A stretch of 36,660 nucleotides of DNA, from contig SIAF01000007.1 in assembly GCA_009691905.1 (NCBI GenBank), positions 1-36,660 of the forward strand, given 5' to 3'. Source of the DNA: Planctomycetaceae bacterium (GTDB lineage Bacteria; Planctomycetota; Planctomycetia; Planctomycetales; Planctomycetaceae). The first letter of the stretch is position 1. Each line of letters begins with the position of its first letter. Of the stretch, positions 27,201 through 34,501 are shown piece by piece. A model generated the notes under the pieces. The model searched no databases. It was not told the origin of the DNA and worked only from the letters and a program-made list of their open reading frames with translations. Both the position numbers and the translations under genes were made by a program.

Positions 27201-28159
27201 GCGGCGACTGAAGCGAGCGCCTTGCCATCGGGGCTGAAGGCGACTCCGAAGACCGCCGCCGTGTGATGCTTGAGAGTGTGCCGCTCGGCACCCGAGTCAA
27301 CGTCCCACAAAATCAGCAGCTTGTCGTAGCTCGCCGAGACCAGTTGCCGGCCATCCGGGCTGAAGGCGATGGCGTAGATCGAGTCGACATGACCGGCGAG
27401 GGAACGCAAAACCGGCGTCGGAGCATTCCCTTTGACAACCTCAGCCCCCTGTGGCTTGCCCTCTTCGCGATTGGGCTTTTCGCGACTGGGCACTTCCCAG
27501 ATTCGCACATTGCCCCCGACACTGGGCAACCCTTCGGCGGCAGCAACCAGGCGACCATCAGGGCTGAAAGCGATGGCATTGATCGGGTTTTCGGCACCGG
27601 TCAGCGTCGTGACGATCGTGCCCCCTGAGGCATCGAGCAACAACACTTCGCGATGCCTTGCGGCGGCAAGCCAATGGCCGTCACGGCTGTAGGCGACCGA
27701 CGAAATCGCCGGTGCGACGGAAACTTTCGGCTGAATGCGGGGCAGGGCCAATTCGTCGATCGACCCAAGCTCGCTGCTGACCGGTGGCTTGGCCCCCAGG
27801 TCGATCCAGTGCCGTACCAGTTCGATCTCTTCGGCCTTGGGCTGCTTAGCATCTTTGGGAGGCATTTTTGGCTGCTCGGCGCCCAGCAGCATCTGGACAA
27901 GCCGGCTTTCGCGGCTGTTGCCCGCGACGATCACGGCACCCCCGTCGCCGCCAGCCAACAGCGACTTGTGCGTGAGCAGGCTGAGCCCCGCCTTGCTGTC
28001 GTCGCCGCCATCGTGGCAGCCCAGGCAGTAGGTTTTGAAGAAGGGGGCGATTTGTTTTTCGTAGGTGGGGGGGGCGTCGGCACGGGCGGCTTGGGCCGCG
28101 AACGCGAGTTCGCTCAGGAACAGCACAAGTATCAAACTGGATCGGAGAGTCATCGCCAT
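24218..28159 (-). CDS. Giant exported cytochrome c / WD40 / PPC-domain protein
   Basis: A 1313-residue protein typical of Planctomycetes. A signal peptide (LILVLFLSELAFAAQAARA) is followed by a PSCyt1 haem site, YCLGCHDGG (Cys45/Cys48/His49). At about 140-460 comes a WD40 propeller of roughly seven blades (IAFSPDGRQLVSASYDKLLILWD, VAFSPDGKALASVAADQTVKLW). An IPT/TIG-like segment (about 520-610) and two pre-peptidase C-terminal (PPC) regions (DNNVFEKATAV, EVEPNDGPNQAQVLP) precede a beta-rich tail. Around residues 1140-1155 the sequence LPPLARGGQGGSP comes from an inserted palindromic repeat. It is last in the minus-strand block and probably shares envelope function with its DUF1501 and DUF1549/1553 neighbours. 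Confidence 0.9.
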   Translation of the reverse strand: MAMTLRSSLILVLFLSELAFAAQAARADAPPTYEKQIAPFFKTYCLGCHDGGDDSKAGLSLLTHKSLLAGGDGGAVIVAGNSRESRLVQMLLGAEQPKMPPKDAKQPKAEEIELVRHWIDLGAKPPVSSELGSIDELALPRIQPKVSVAPAISSVAYSRDGHWLAAARHREVLLLDASGGTIVTTLTGAENPINAIAFSPDGRLVAAAEGLPSVGGNVRIWEVPSREKPNREEGKPQGAEVVKGNAPTPVLRSLAGHVDSIYAIAFSPDGRQLVSASYDKLLILWDVDSGAERHTLKHHTAAVFGVAFSPDGKALASVAADQTVKLWNVADGQRILTLTEPTKPQSAVAFHPQGHEIAVGGVDKMIRVYGWNGTIARLKRSAFAHDAPILALVYSPDGQTLFSSSEDRRIKAWDVGQLRERHVYEGLADWPLALAVSPSGEQLAAGLYNGELPVFDARSPAKLRDGLSAPAAQDAAAAVHASGGTPAPLVAALLNRQDAQPAGGADPPKVEAPLPNPPTPRLDAISPRTVVRGSKVKLTLGGQNVSAADQIFISHGNLKANLLPADEKNANAAFCEIDIPADLPPGTVALRLHTPLGTAGSKSFYVGPFPEVGEKEDNNVFEKATAVSLPATLVGSIDRRGDRDLWSFETQAGQELVFLLIGPNLGSSLQARLTLRDVDGKVIQAAVRQTARSEVVLGRRFETAGKCYLEIEDRDNTGGGNHFYYVHAGTFPYVTGGFPLGMRAADQGQPVAGEVAAIELDGFNLAPLTRLTAIPGVASRFIAPNTFTTKAINSVRYEASPFAEFAEVEPNDGPNQAQVLPVPGAVSGRIAAIAALSQSNEGKGVLAQSAGGAPPTVVIASGTSTPDADHFAFEAKRGDRLTIETFARRLGSPIDTVIDILDANGQPVPRHTLRAVAETYIVLRDHESRTKGIRLQAWDDLLTNDFVMVGAEVLKVQVMPLGPDEDVKFFDRLGPRTGYFGTTPQAHAINTAAFKVEIHPPGVQFPPNGMPVVTLDWRNDDAPGLGSDSQVLFDVPSDGRYVARVRDVRDLSANDFVYRLVIRPRQEDFRISLDPENPNIPRGGSLPITVTVDRLDGFNGNVDIRIDGLPDGITATTTRIGPDLHTAILTLTADDQLTSLPPLARGGQGGSPAADSTPEPRTDLTMRAIASAVIDGKPLEHASSPGFGSHHVTITSPPDLKTTIEPPFAEIAPGQELRFTATIERRNGFKGRVPVEVLNLPHGLRVLDVGLNGVLINEDETSRSFVVACDPWAEPGPLMFYAAAKVEAKNERHAAPGIRLEVKGTTIVAGAGK
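24711..24740. repeat. In-frame C/G-tract palindrome inside the WD40 gene
   Basis: CCCCCCCTT-GCT-AAGGGGGGG forms a perfect 9-base stem (24720-24740), and another C7 run precedes it. Within the gene it translates to PPLARGGQGG, which looks foreign to the flanking domain. This resembles a common intergenic repeat captured in frame. Confidence 0.7.
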
Positions 28160-28204
28160 GTTCAGTCTAATTCGGGGTTAGATACGGAAGGCCGTCAGAT
28201 TCAA

Positions 28205-28435
28205 TCAACCGACGACCTTTACCTTCGCTTTGGCTTTTGCCGGAACTTCGATGAAAGCGAAGTATTTAGCGGGATACAGGTAGTCCTCGCCGGATTCGTC
28301 CACAATGCGGACGTATTTGGTCTTCGCAGCGCTTTCGTCGGGAAGGACTTGATAAACTTTGCGTGCGTCGAGATCGGGTTCGACATCGGTAATGCACACC
28401 GCGAAACGAACCTCGGGTTTTGGTTTGCGAGCCAT
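28205..28435 (-). CDS. Small conserved hypothetical protein
   Basis: A 76-residue cytoplasmic protein starting MARKPKPEVRFAVCI and containing YVRIVDESGEDYLYPAKYF before a lysine-alanine tail. I have an impression of similar short proteins (IDESGEDYLYP core) in Planctomycetes and cyanobacteria, often near toxin-antitoxin or regulatory genes, but no function is known to me. It lies 107 bases after the VapC-like gene and 45 bases before the WD40 gene, all on the same strand, and may have arrived with the toxin-antitoxin pair. The ATG is well placed, and the protein reads as genuine beta-strand-rich sequence. Confidence 0.75.
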   Translation of the reverse strand: MARKPKPEVRFAVCITDVEPDLDARKVYQVLPDESAAKTKYVRIVDESGEDYLYPAKYFAFIEVPAKAKAKVKVVG

Positions 28436-28542
28436 AACAGTTCAATCCAATCCAATTCCGTGACGGCCCCGACAACGTCGAAATGCAGCCAGTGTTTACG
28501 GCTTCAGTGTCGCGTCGTTCGAGAGCAGTGCGACGCGGAACA

Positions 28543-28968
28543 TTAAACAGACCAGTCTTCGATCCTGAGATCAGGGACTCGCCCAAAGTCGATTGAATTT
28601 CGCGTGAGCAGCGTGGCGTCGTGTGCCAGGCAAATCGCGGCAATTTTCAGATCCATCGTGCCAATCCGGACCTTGTCACTGTGAAGCTGTTGAAACACGA
28701 TTGCTGCTCGATTGTCAAAGTCCAAAACTCGCATCTGAGTATAGTTTTCCAGGTGGCGGTGTAATTTCCCATAACACTGGACTTGTCTCGCAATTGTTTT
28801 CGCTTTGGCGAGATATGCCAACCAGCCTCGAGTTTGCTCTTCGTAGGTCACGATTGTTGTCGCAACCGCGTCACCGGCCTGATCCTCAAGGCGTGAAGTC
28901 AATCGAGCCCCTTCCGGTGAATGCGCGTGCTGCAACAGAGTTATGTGGTCAGTGTCAAGAACGACCAT
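28543..28968 (-). CDS. VapC-like PIN-domain toxin
   Basis: A 141-residue PIN-domain protein, the normal VapC size. The acidic sites are all seen: VVLDTDHITLLQH (first Asp), TTIVTYEEQTRGW (Glu), and IGTMDLKIAAICLAHDATLLTRNSIDF (third and fourth sites near the C-terminus). VapC proteins are Mg-dependent ribonucleases that block translation when not held by their antitoxin. The track extends 17 codons further upstream, but the ATG at 28968 begins right at the PIN strand and overlaps the end of the antitoxin gene by 14 bases, the classic operon form. The set of catalytic residues appears complete. Confidence 0.88.
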   Translation of the reverse strand: MVVLDTDHITLLQHAHSPEGARLTSRLEDQAGDAVATTIVTYEEQTRGWLAYLAKAKTIARQVQCYGKLHRHLENYTQMRVLDFDNRAAIVFQQLHSDKVRIGTMDLKIAAICLAHDATLLTRNSIDFGRVPDLRIEDWSV

Positions 28969-29176
28969 TTCGTCGTCTTCCAGATTTGGGCCGGAGGGAC
29001 TCCCGGTATTCGCGACCAAGTTTCATGGCGGCCTCATGATCGGCATCGCCAGCGAAGGAGCCTTGAATCAATTTCCACCAGGGAATTTCGGCCTTTGACG
29101 CCGATGCTTTCTGATTCAACGATTCGACTTTGGATTCGAGGGCGGCGAGGCGTTTTTCCAATTGTGCAATAGTCAT
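28955..29176 (-). CDS. VapB-like antitoxin partner
   Basis: A 73-residue protein placed directly before and overlapping the VapC-like gene. It begins with a coiled-coil-like helix (MTIAQLEKRLAALESKVESL), has a linker with PWWKLIQGSFAG and a helix HEAAMKLGREYRES. This layout, an N-terminal leucine-heptad helix and a WW.. (I)xGxFxxD...A.xxGRE(W/Y)R segment, is one I associate with antitoxins of PIN toxins in cyanobacteria and planctomycetes. It should bind and neutralise the toxin and may repress the operon. The ATG at 29176 has a purine-rich GGGGGGAGAG ribosome site; the track start, 28 codons upstream, is not supported. Confidence 0.82.
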   Translation of the reverse strand: MTIAQLEKRLAALESKVESLNQKASASKAEIPWWKLIQGSFAGDADHEAAMKLGREYRESLRPKSGRRRNGRS

Positions 29177-29272
29177 CAATTCTCTCCCCCCCCTCGCACG
29201 TCTCGTCATTGGTCGTCTGCTGAAAGCGCTCACAAATGAGACGATGCGGTTCTCATGCAAAATGGCACTTCA

Positions 29273-29288
29273 GGGGGCTTAGGCCCCC
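29273..29288. repeat. GC-rich hairpin between DUF1553 and antitoxin genes
   Basis: GGGGGC-TTAG-GCCCCC forms a 6-base stem. It lies 53 bases downstream of the DUF1549/1553 stop on the minus strand and could terminate or process that transcript before the toxin-antitoxin pair. No U-run follows. Confidence 0.45.
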
Positions 29289-29340
29289 CGCTGACCTGTT
29301 CGAATACTTCTGAATCTCAAAAAAAGCGCCGATACGACAT

Positions 29341-31842
29341 TCAATGCACAAACAAAAACTCTTTGCTGGTCAGCACCGCCCACAGCAGGTCTTCAATCGC
29401 CTCGCGGCGGGCGGCGAGCTTTGCCGCTTCATCGCCTTCGACCTGCATCGCCTCGGTCAGCGCGGCGACGAGTTTTTCTTTCTCGTCCGGCGCCGGGTAG
29501 CGCGTCAGCGCACCCAGGTAGATGCGGTCGATGACATCGGCCGCGCTCAAGTTCCGGTCAATCCATTGTTTGACGACGTTGTCGGCGACCTTGAGCTTTT
29601 CATTGAGCGTCTTTCCGTTGGCCAGGTGCAGCGTCTGGGTGATGCTCGGCTCTTCGCTGCGTTCGCATTCGCAGGTAAACTCGCGAGCCGGTCGTCCAAA
29701 TGCGCTCAAAAAATACGAGGCGACGTTATTGTCGGGAAGCTGCAGTGCCCGCAGGCCGCTGGGGTAGTCGGGAAAATCGGTCGCCACGGCCGTCACCTGC
29801 GACAAGGCGTCGAGCATCACCTCGGCCGACATCCGCTTGACCAGATAATGCGAATAGAACCGATCGTCGGCGGCATTTTCAGGGGTCGCCTGCGGCGATC
29901 GCTGGTAGGCGGCCGAATTCATGATCGTGCGAATCAGGTGTTTGACGTCGTAGCCATGCGCTACGAAGTCCCGCGCCAGCGCCTCGAGCAAGACTTCGTT
30001 CGAAGGAGGATTCGTGGCGCGCAGGTCGTCGACCTTTTCAACCAAACCGCGCCCCATGTAGTTGGCCCAGACGCGGTTGGCCAGCGCTTTGCCAAAGTAC
30101 GGGTTCTCGGGGGCGGTGAGCCACTGCGCCAGGTGCTCGCGGCGGTCGCGGGGATCGTCATTCGCCAGAGCGATGCCGTCGAGTGGACGGGGCGTCGGCT
30201 TCGCCTGCCGGGTAGGATGCTTGATATCGCCGTCACTCACGGGAAACACGATCGACTCGCCTTCGGTCGCCCCATCTTTGGTACGGATCCTGGCAAACAG
30301 GTTGGCCATGCCGTAGTAGTCGTCGAGCGTCCAGCGTTCGAGCGGGTGGTCGTGGCACTGGGCGCAGCCGATCGAAAGCCCCAGAAACGTCAGCGTTGTG
30401 GCTTCATTGAGCAGCTTGGCATCTTTGTGCAAGACGAAGTAATTGGCCGCCCCGTTATCGATCGTGCTGCCTCGGGCGGTGATGACCTCCCGGGCAAATT
30501 CGTTCCACGGTTTGTTGGCCGCGACCGCCTGGCGAATCCAGTTGGAGAACGACCACACGGCCGGCCCCTTCAGCTTTTTCGTGCTGACGAGCAGCAGGTC
30601 TGACCATTTGTAGCTCCAGTAGTCGACGTATTCGGGACGCGCCAGCAACGACTCAATCAACCGAGGTCGTTTGTCGGCGCTCTGGTCGGCCAGATACAGT
30701 TGAGCTTCTTCGACGCCGGGCAGCACCCCCAGCGTGTCGAGAAAGGCGCGACGCATGAACTCGGCGTCGGTCGCCATGCCGCCCGGAGGGATTCGCAGCC
30801 GCTGGAGTTTGTCGAGAACCAGACCGTCGACAAAATTGTGGCGCGGGCTGTTGGCATAGACCTCAACCCGCACCTCTTTTTCGTAGGGCACGCTGATCGT
30901 GGCGAGGGCGACCTTGCTGGCAAACCAGACGGTGATCGCCGCTTCGCCATGGCCGGCGACGGTAATCAAGCCCTCGTCGTCGACCGCCGAGACGCCGACC
31001 TCGGTACTGGTGTATTTGGCCCAATGCGTCACGTCCCGCCGCCGACCGTCGCTGTAGGTGGCCTGGACGAGCATCTGCTGCCGGCGCTGAGGAGCCAGCG
31101 TCACCTGTTTGGGAAAAATATCGAGGCTGACCACGGCGGGGTCGGAGTCGCGAGGGGCGGGGGCGCCCTCGGCAATCCATTCAGAGACGATTCGGTACTC
31201 GAGGCTGTCGTCGTCGAAGCGAGTCGCACCGCCGTGAGGAATCACGCCGGTCGCTTTGAGCAAAATCAGGCTGCGCGCCGGGTCGCTCAGGCTGACGCGG
31301 CGACCTTTGGCCTGCCGCGTGAGCGTGTTGTAGTCCATCTCGTGGTCATAACCCCGCAGGGCGAGTTTAAACCCTTTCTTGCCGGCCTGGGCACCGTGGC
31401 ACGACCCCATGTTGCAGCCGGTCCGCGTAAAAACCGATTGCACGTCGTGGCGAAAGCTCCACGGCTCGGGCGTTTGCGCCCCTTTTACGATGACCTGGGT
31501 CTCGATGCTTCGCCCGCCGAGTTCCGCCCGAATCGTGGCCGTGCCATCAGCGACCGGCGACACAATTCCAGTTGGGTCGACCGTCGCGATTTCGGGATTC
31601 AAGGAAACGAATTTCGCGTCTGCCGACAAATCTCCAAAGAACTGCCCGTCACGGACTTCTTCGACCACAAGTCGTTGCGTGGCGTGCGGACCGGACAGCG
31701 CGGGCTGGGCCGGGAGAATCTGGAGAGTCGACTGCGGCTGAGCGTCGAAGGCACTGCATCGCGCACTCCAACCACCGCCGGATGCCGTCGCCAGCAGGAT
31801 CAACGACAATTGGAACCAGTGCCGAAAACGCGAAGCCATCAT
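29341..31842 (-). CDS. DUF1549/DUF1553 protein with Big2-like domains
   Basis: An 833-residue exported protein. After a signal peptide (FQLSLILLATASGGGWS) comes an Ig-like Big2-type domain (about 38-120; VSLNPEIATVDPTGIVSPVADGTATI). A haem-like CNMGSCHG follows (Cys143, Cys148, His149; four residues between cysteines, a form seen in this family). A second Big2-like domain lies at about 240-330, then DUF1549 with CAQCHDHPLERW and DUF1553 to the C-terminus (NPYFGKALANRVWANYMGRG). This is a different subtype from the LamG protein at 18.4 kb. It lies 117 bases after the DUF1501 gene on the same strand and is probably co-transcribed with it. Two adjacent ATGs make the exact start uncertain by one codon. 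Confidence 0.92.
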   Translation of the reverse strand: MMASRFRHWFQLSLILLATASGGGWSARCSAFDAQPQSTLQILPAQPALSGPHATQRLVVEEVRDGQFFGDLSADAKFVSLNPEIATVDPTGIVSPVADGTATIRAELGGRSIETQVIVKGAQTPEPWSFRHDVQSVFTRTGCNMGSCHGAQAGKKGFKLALRGYDHEMDYNTLTRQAKGRRVSLSDPARSLILLKATGVIPHGGATRFDDDSLEYRIVSEWIAEGAPAPRDSDPAVVSLDIFPKQVTLAPQRRQQMLVQATYSDGRRRDVTHWAKYTSTEVGVSAVDDEGLITVAGHGEAAITVWFASKVALATISVPYEKEVRVEVYANSPRHNFVDGLVLDKLQRLRIPPGGMATDAEFMRRAFLDTLGVLPGVEEAQLYLADQSADKRPRLIESLLARPEYVDYWSYKWSDLLLVSTKKLKGPAVWSFSNWIRQAVAANKPWNEFAREVITARGSTIDNGAANYFVLHKDAKLLNEATTLTFLGLSIGCAQCHDHPLERWTLDDYYGMANLFARIRTKDGATEGESIVFPVSDGDIKHPTRQAKPTPRPLDGIALANDDPRDRREHLAQWLTAPENPYFGKALANRVWANYMGRGLVEKVDDLRATNPPSNEVLLEALARDFVAHGYDVKHLIRTIMNSAAYQRSPQATPENAADDRFYSHYLVKRMSAEVMLDALSQVTAVATDFPDYPSGLRALQLPDNNVASYFLSAFGRPAREFTCECERSEEPSITQTLHLANGKTLNEKLKVADNVVKQWIDRNLSAADVIDRIYLGALTRYPAPDEKEKLVAALTEAMQVEGDEAAKLAARREAIEDLLWAVLTSKEFLFVH

Positions 31843-31872
31843 GTCGGATTACCTGTTGCAGGCGAGAGTGCT

Positions 31873-31920
31873 TTTAGCGCAGCGCTCGCTGTTGTTGCTC
31901 GGCTGCGCCTCGCGGCTAAA
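31873..31920. repeat. Inverted-repeat element in the DUF1501-DUF1553 spacer
   Basis: TTTAGC and GCTAAA bound a 48-base stretch containing CAGCG-CT-CGCTG and further GC-rich partial symmetry. It resembles the other double-hairpin elements, but the second hairpin is poor. Confidence 0.4.
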
Positions 31921-31959
31921 CGGGGTGCGCCCTTGCGCTGCAATTCAAAGCGCTTCTAT

Positions 31960-33333
31960 TCAAAACAGTTCGCGAATCTCGCGGACACCAAAGTCGGAAA
32001 CCGGCACGGGACGGCGCTTTGGTCCCGGCAGATGGTGCTCGAGATCGATCCCCAGCGCCTTGTAAATTGTCGCCACGACTTCAGAGGTCGTCACCGGGCG
32101 ATCGGCCGGATAGCCGCCGGTCTCGTCGCTCTGCCCGACCACGCGGCCCCCCTGAATTCCCCCGCCGGCAAACCACACTGTCCAGACCTGCGGCCAGTGG
32201 TCGCGGCCGCCGGCCGGATTGACCTTGGGTGTGCGGCCGAACTCGCCGAGCACGGGGATCACCGTGTTCTGCAGCATCCCCCGCTGGTCGAGGTCTTCAA
32301 TCAGCGCCGCGACTCCCTGGTCGAACATCGGGGCGACGAACTTTTTCATCCCCTCGATCGAGGTGAACGGGACTGAGCCGTGAATATCCCAGGTAATCTC
32401 GTTGAACACCGTGAGAAACGTGTTGACGGTGACGAACCGCACGCCGCGTTCGATCAGTCGGCGGGCCAGCAGCAGGCACTGGCCGAAGCGGTTGCGGCCG
32501 TAGCGATTGCGAATCTCGTCGGGCTCTTGTTCGAGGGCAAACGCCTCGCGGGCCTGGGCTGACGTCATCAGCCGGTATGCCTGCTCGAAACTGGCGTCCA
32601 TCAACTTCGCCTGGGGCGAGGCTTCGAATTCTTTGACCGCGGTATCGACCAGTTCGCGCAGCTTGCGGCGTCGATCGCTGCGGATGGCCGGCAGGTCGGT
32701 CGGCGGGAGCAGGTCGGGTACGCGAAAATCTTTTGCCGAAGGATCGGCATTCAACACGAACGGATCAAACTGCTTCCCCAGAAAGCCGGCTTCCTGCCCG
32801 TGCGGCAGATTGCCGCCGGTGGGGCCCATTTTCTCAGGCAGCACGACGAACGGCGGCAGGTCGGTTTTCCGCCCCTTGAGGTAACCCAAAACGCAGCCGA
32901 CGTGCGGACTTTCGAGCCCCCCGCTGAACAGCCGCCCGGTCTGCATCATCTGATGGCCGGTATCGTGGACTGCCGCCGCCGTGTGATACACCGTGCGAAC
33001 ATACGAAATCTTGTCGCCGTGCTTCGCCATCCCCGGAAACATTTCCGAGACCATGATGCCGGGGGCGCTCGTCGGGATGGGATTGAACGGCCCCCGAATT
33101 TCGGCAGGGGCGCTGGGCTTCATATCCCAGGTATCCAACTGGCTCGGCGCGCCGAGGTTGAAAATCATGATTCCGTTGACGTCGCGGTTGGGGTCGACGG
33201 CTCCGGCCGCACGGAGTGTTTGCCATTCGGCCATCCCCAATCCGACGGCACCCAACGAACCGACTTGCAGAAAATCGCGGCGGGAAAGTCCGTCGCAGGT
33301 GTGTACCTTCCCCGGTCCATGAAATTCGAGCAT
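31960..33333 (-). CDS. DUF1501 family exported protein (4)
   Basis: A 457-residue DUF1501 protein, first in the minus-strand block. The leader carries the twin-arginine motif LSRRDFLQVGSLGAVGLG. Family motifs are IMIFNLGAPSQLDTWDMKP, YHTAAAVHDTGHQMMQTG, VLGEFGRTPKVNPAGGRDHWP and AGGGIQGGRVVG. The track starts 14 codons earlier; the ATG at 33333 is preferred because AAGGATCC lies about nine bases upstream and the leader is complete. It is followed by the Big2-containing DUF1549/1553 gene, the usual partner. The protein probably acts outside the cytoplasm; no activity has been shown for the family. Confidence 0.92.
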   Translation of the reverse strand: MLEFHGPGKVHTCDGLSRRDFLQVGSLGAVGLGMAEWQTLRAAGAVDPNRDVNGIMIFNLGAPSQLDTWDMKPSAPAEIRGPFNPIPTSAPGIMVSEMFPGMAKHGDKISYVRTVYHTAAAVHDTGHQMMQTGRLFSGGLESPHVGCVLGYLKGRKTDLPPFVVLPEKMGPTGGNLPHGQEAGFLGKQFDPFVLNADPSAKDFRVPDLLPPTDLPAIRSDRRRKLRELVDTAVKEFEASPQAKLMDASFEQAYRLMTSAQAREAFALEQEPDEIRNRYGRNRFGQCLLLARRLIERGVRFVTVNTFLTVFNEITWDIHGSVPFTSIEGMKKFVAPMFDQGVAALIEDLDQRGMLQNTVIPVLGEFGRTPKVNPAGGRDHWPQVWTVWFAGGGIQGGRVVGQSDETGGYPADRPVTTSEVVATIYKALGIDLEHHLPGPKRRPVPVSDFGVREIRELF

Positions 33334-33712
33334 CGCGCAGGATCCTTGCCGTAAGCCGAAGGGTCGAAACGTCACATCGTTGCCATCGTCCTCGAGAAGT
33401 GCAGACTTCGACGATTTGTGCGGGCCTGCTCTGAGTGCTTTAAACGTGCATCAACATCAATTGATGATACCCTTGAGACCGACGGGTGAGCAACCGCATC
33501 ACGTTCACGAGTCGCGACCGCGCCACTTGTCGCCTCAATGACCGGCACGCTCCGCAGAAAGCGGAGAGGTTTGGGGCATCCCTGCAAAGTGACGACCTTC
33601 CGAGCAATCGGCTCGATCGTCAAAAGCCCACCATCCTCGGTGAGCGAAGGCCCTGACATGACGAGCTGAGTCTGGACCCGCGCGCAGTCAGGTCATTTAT
33701 CGTGGACGCCCT
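33334..33712. other. Intergenic region upstream of DUF1501 gene (4)
   Basis: The 379 bases lie between csrA and the DUF1501 gene, both on the minus strand. A 95-residue ORF (33372-33659) shows no family features and lacks a ribosome site. The promoter of the minus-strand block should be here, but no well-spaced pair stands out. Confidence 0.45.
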
Positions 33713-33937
33713 TTATCGAGGAAGCCCAGGGTCGCTGCGGTGGGCCTCGTCGCCCAGTGCCGACCCTGCGATCGCGGCACCGCGATCGTCAAAGCACAAC
33801 TCTTCACGGACGATGTTCAGGCTTCCAGGCGCATCAATGCCGATGCGAACCGTGTTGGGGCCAATTCGAATGACCGTGATCTTGACGTCGGGGCCGATCA
33901 GGATCCGTTCGCCCGGCTTACGGGACAACACAAGCAT
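33713..33937 (-). CDS. csrA: Carbon storage regulator CsrA
   Basis: A 74-residue RNA-binding translational regulator. MLVLSRKPGERILIG is the diagnostic N-terminus, followed by VKITVIRIGPNTVRIGIDAP and NIVREEL, the strands and conserved RxE(E/V) end that bind GGA motifs in mRNA leaders. CsrA dimers usually repress or stabilise target mRNAs. The core ends at about residue 48; the last 25 residues (FDDRGAAIAGSALGDEAHR) are an extension of no recognised kind. The ATG has a near-perfect AAAGGAG ribosome site eight bases upstream and a plausible promoter 63 bases away. Flagellar genes, common csrA neighbours elsewhere, are absent. Confidence 0.95.
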   Translation of the reverse strand: MLVLSRKPGERILIGPDVKITVIRIGPNTVRIGIDAPGSLNIVREELCFDDRGAAIAGSALGDEAHRSDPGLPR

Positions 33938-33999
33938 GGCTTCACTCCTTTTCTGGGCCGCCTTTGTTGGTGCATAGACCGCACGTCATCATTCTGATG

Positions 34000-34027
34000 A
34001 CAATATCGCAAAGAGTACAGGTTTCAA
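34000..34027 (-). promoter_or_regulatory. Candidate csrA promoter
   Basis: On the minus strand TTGAAA and TATTGT are 16 bases apart. Transcription would start near 33993, giving a leader of about 55 bases. The -10 side is followed by the hairpin TCATC-AGAAT-GATGA. Confidence 0.45.
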
Positions 34028-34400
34028 CGGCATAAAAATCGAACTGACGACAAGATTTTCGACCCCCTGCCGATCAGATTCTCTGGGCCGATTCAGCCGC
34101 TTTCGCAAAACCGACCAGGGAATTCACGCCGACCATCGCTTTCCTTCACGGAATCATGGAATTTTCCACGAAATCCTTGCCGTCGCCGACATGCCTCACG
34201 AGCCAACCCGATCAACGCCAAGCCTCGCCTGGAGATCAAAGCCACCTACCGGGGATGGCGACCCGGTCTCGATGCCTAAAAACAAGGCGATCATCAATGT
34301 GCCCAAATAATGCGCACGATTGTCCAAAAAAGAGCACGAATACGCCGCCGACTTCGCTCAGTTGATAAAACAGGGGAGACCCGCAAACCATAAGATTTTG

Positions 34401-34429
34401 TTGACATGTTGTTTGCGTCTGTCTATCGT
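34401..34429 (+). promoter_or_regulatory. Strong sigma70-like promoter of DUF1501 gene (5)
   Basis: A consensus TTGACA and a TATCGT are separated by exactly 17 bases. Transcription would start near 34436 and give a 66-base leader. That leader can fold a GC-rich hairpin (GACCGGGGG pairing with CCCCGCGGTC) between about 34448 and 34472, ahead of the GGGAG ribosome site. Confidence 0.65.
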
Positions 34430-34501
34430 GACTTCTACAGCGGCTGCGACCGGGGGATTGCCCCGCGGTCGGTCCTTCCTCAATTTTCGGGAGACTCGCG
34501 C

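Larger units (their letters stand above)
33938..34501. other. Divergent regulatory region between csrA and DUF1501 gene (5)
   Basis: The 564 bases carry a promoter for each flanking gene (listed separately). The middle, about 34040-34395, is AT-richer than the surrounding genes. It contains short ORFs with no family resemblance and nothing recognised as an RNA gene. Confidence 0.5.

Noticed and set aside
29344-32376. Long plus-strand ORFs of 419 and 558 residues
   Set aside because: They lie opposite the DUF1549/1553 and DUF1501 genes and show no family resemblance.
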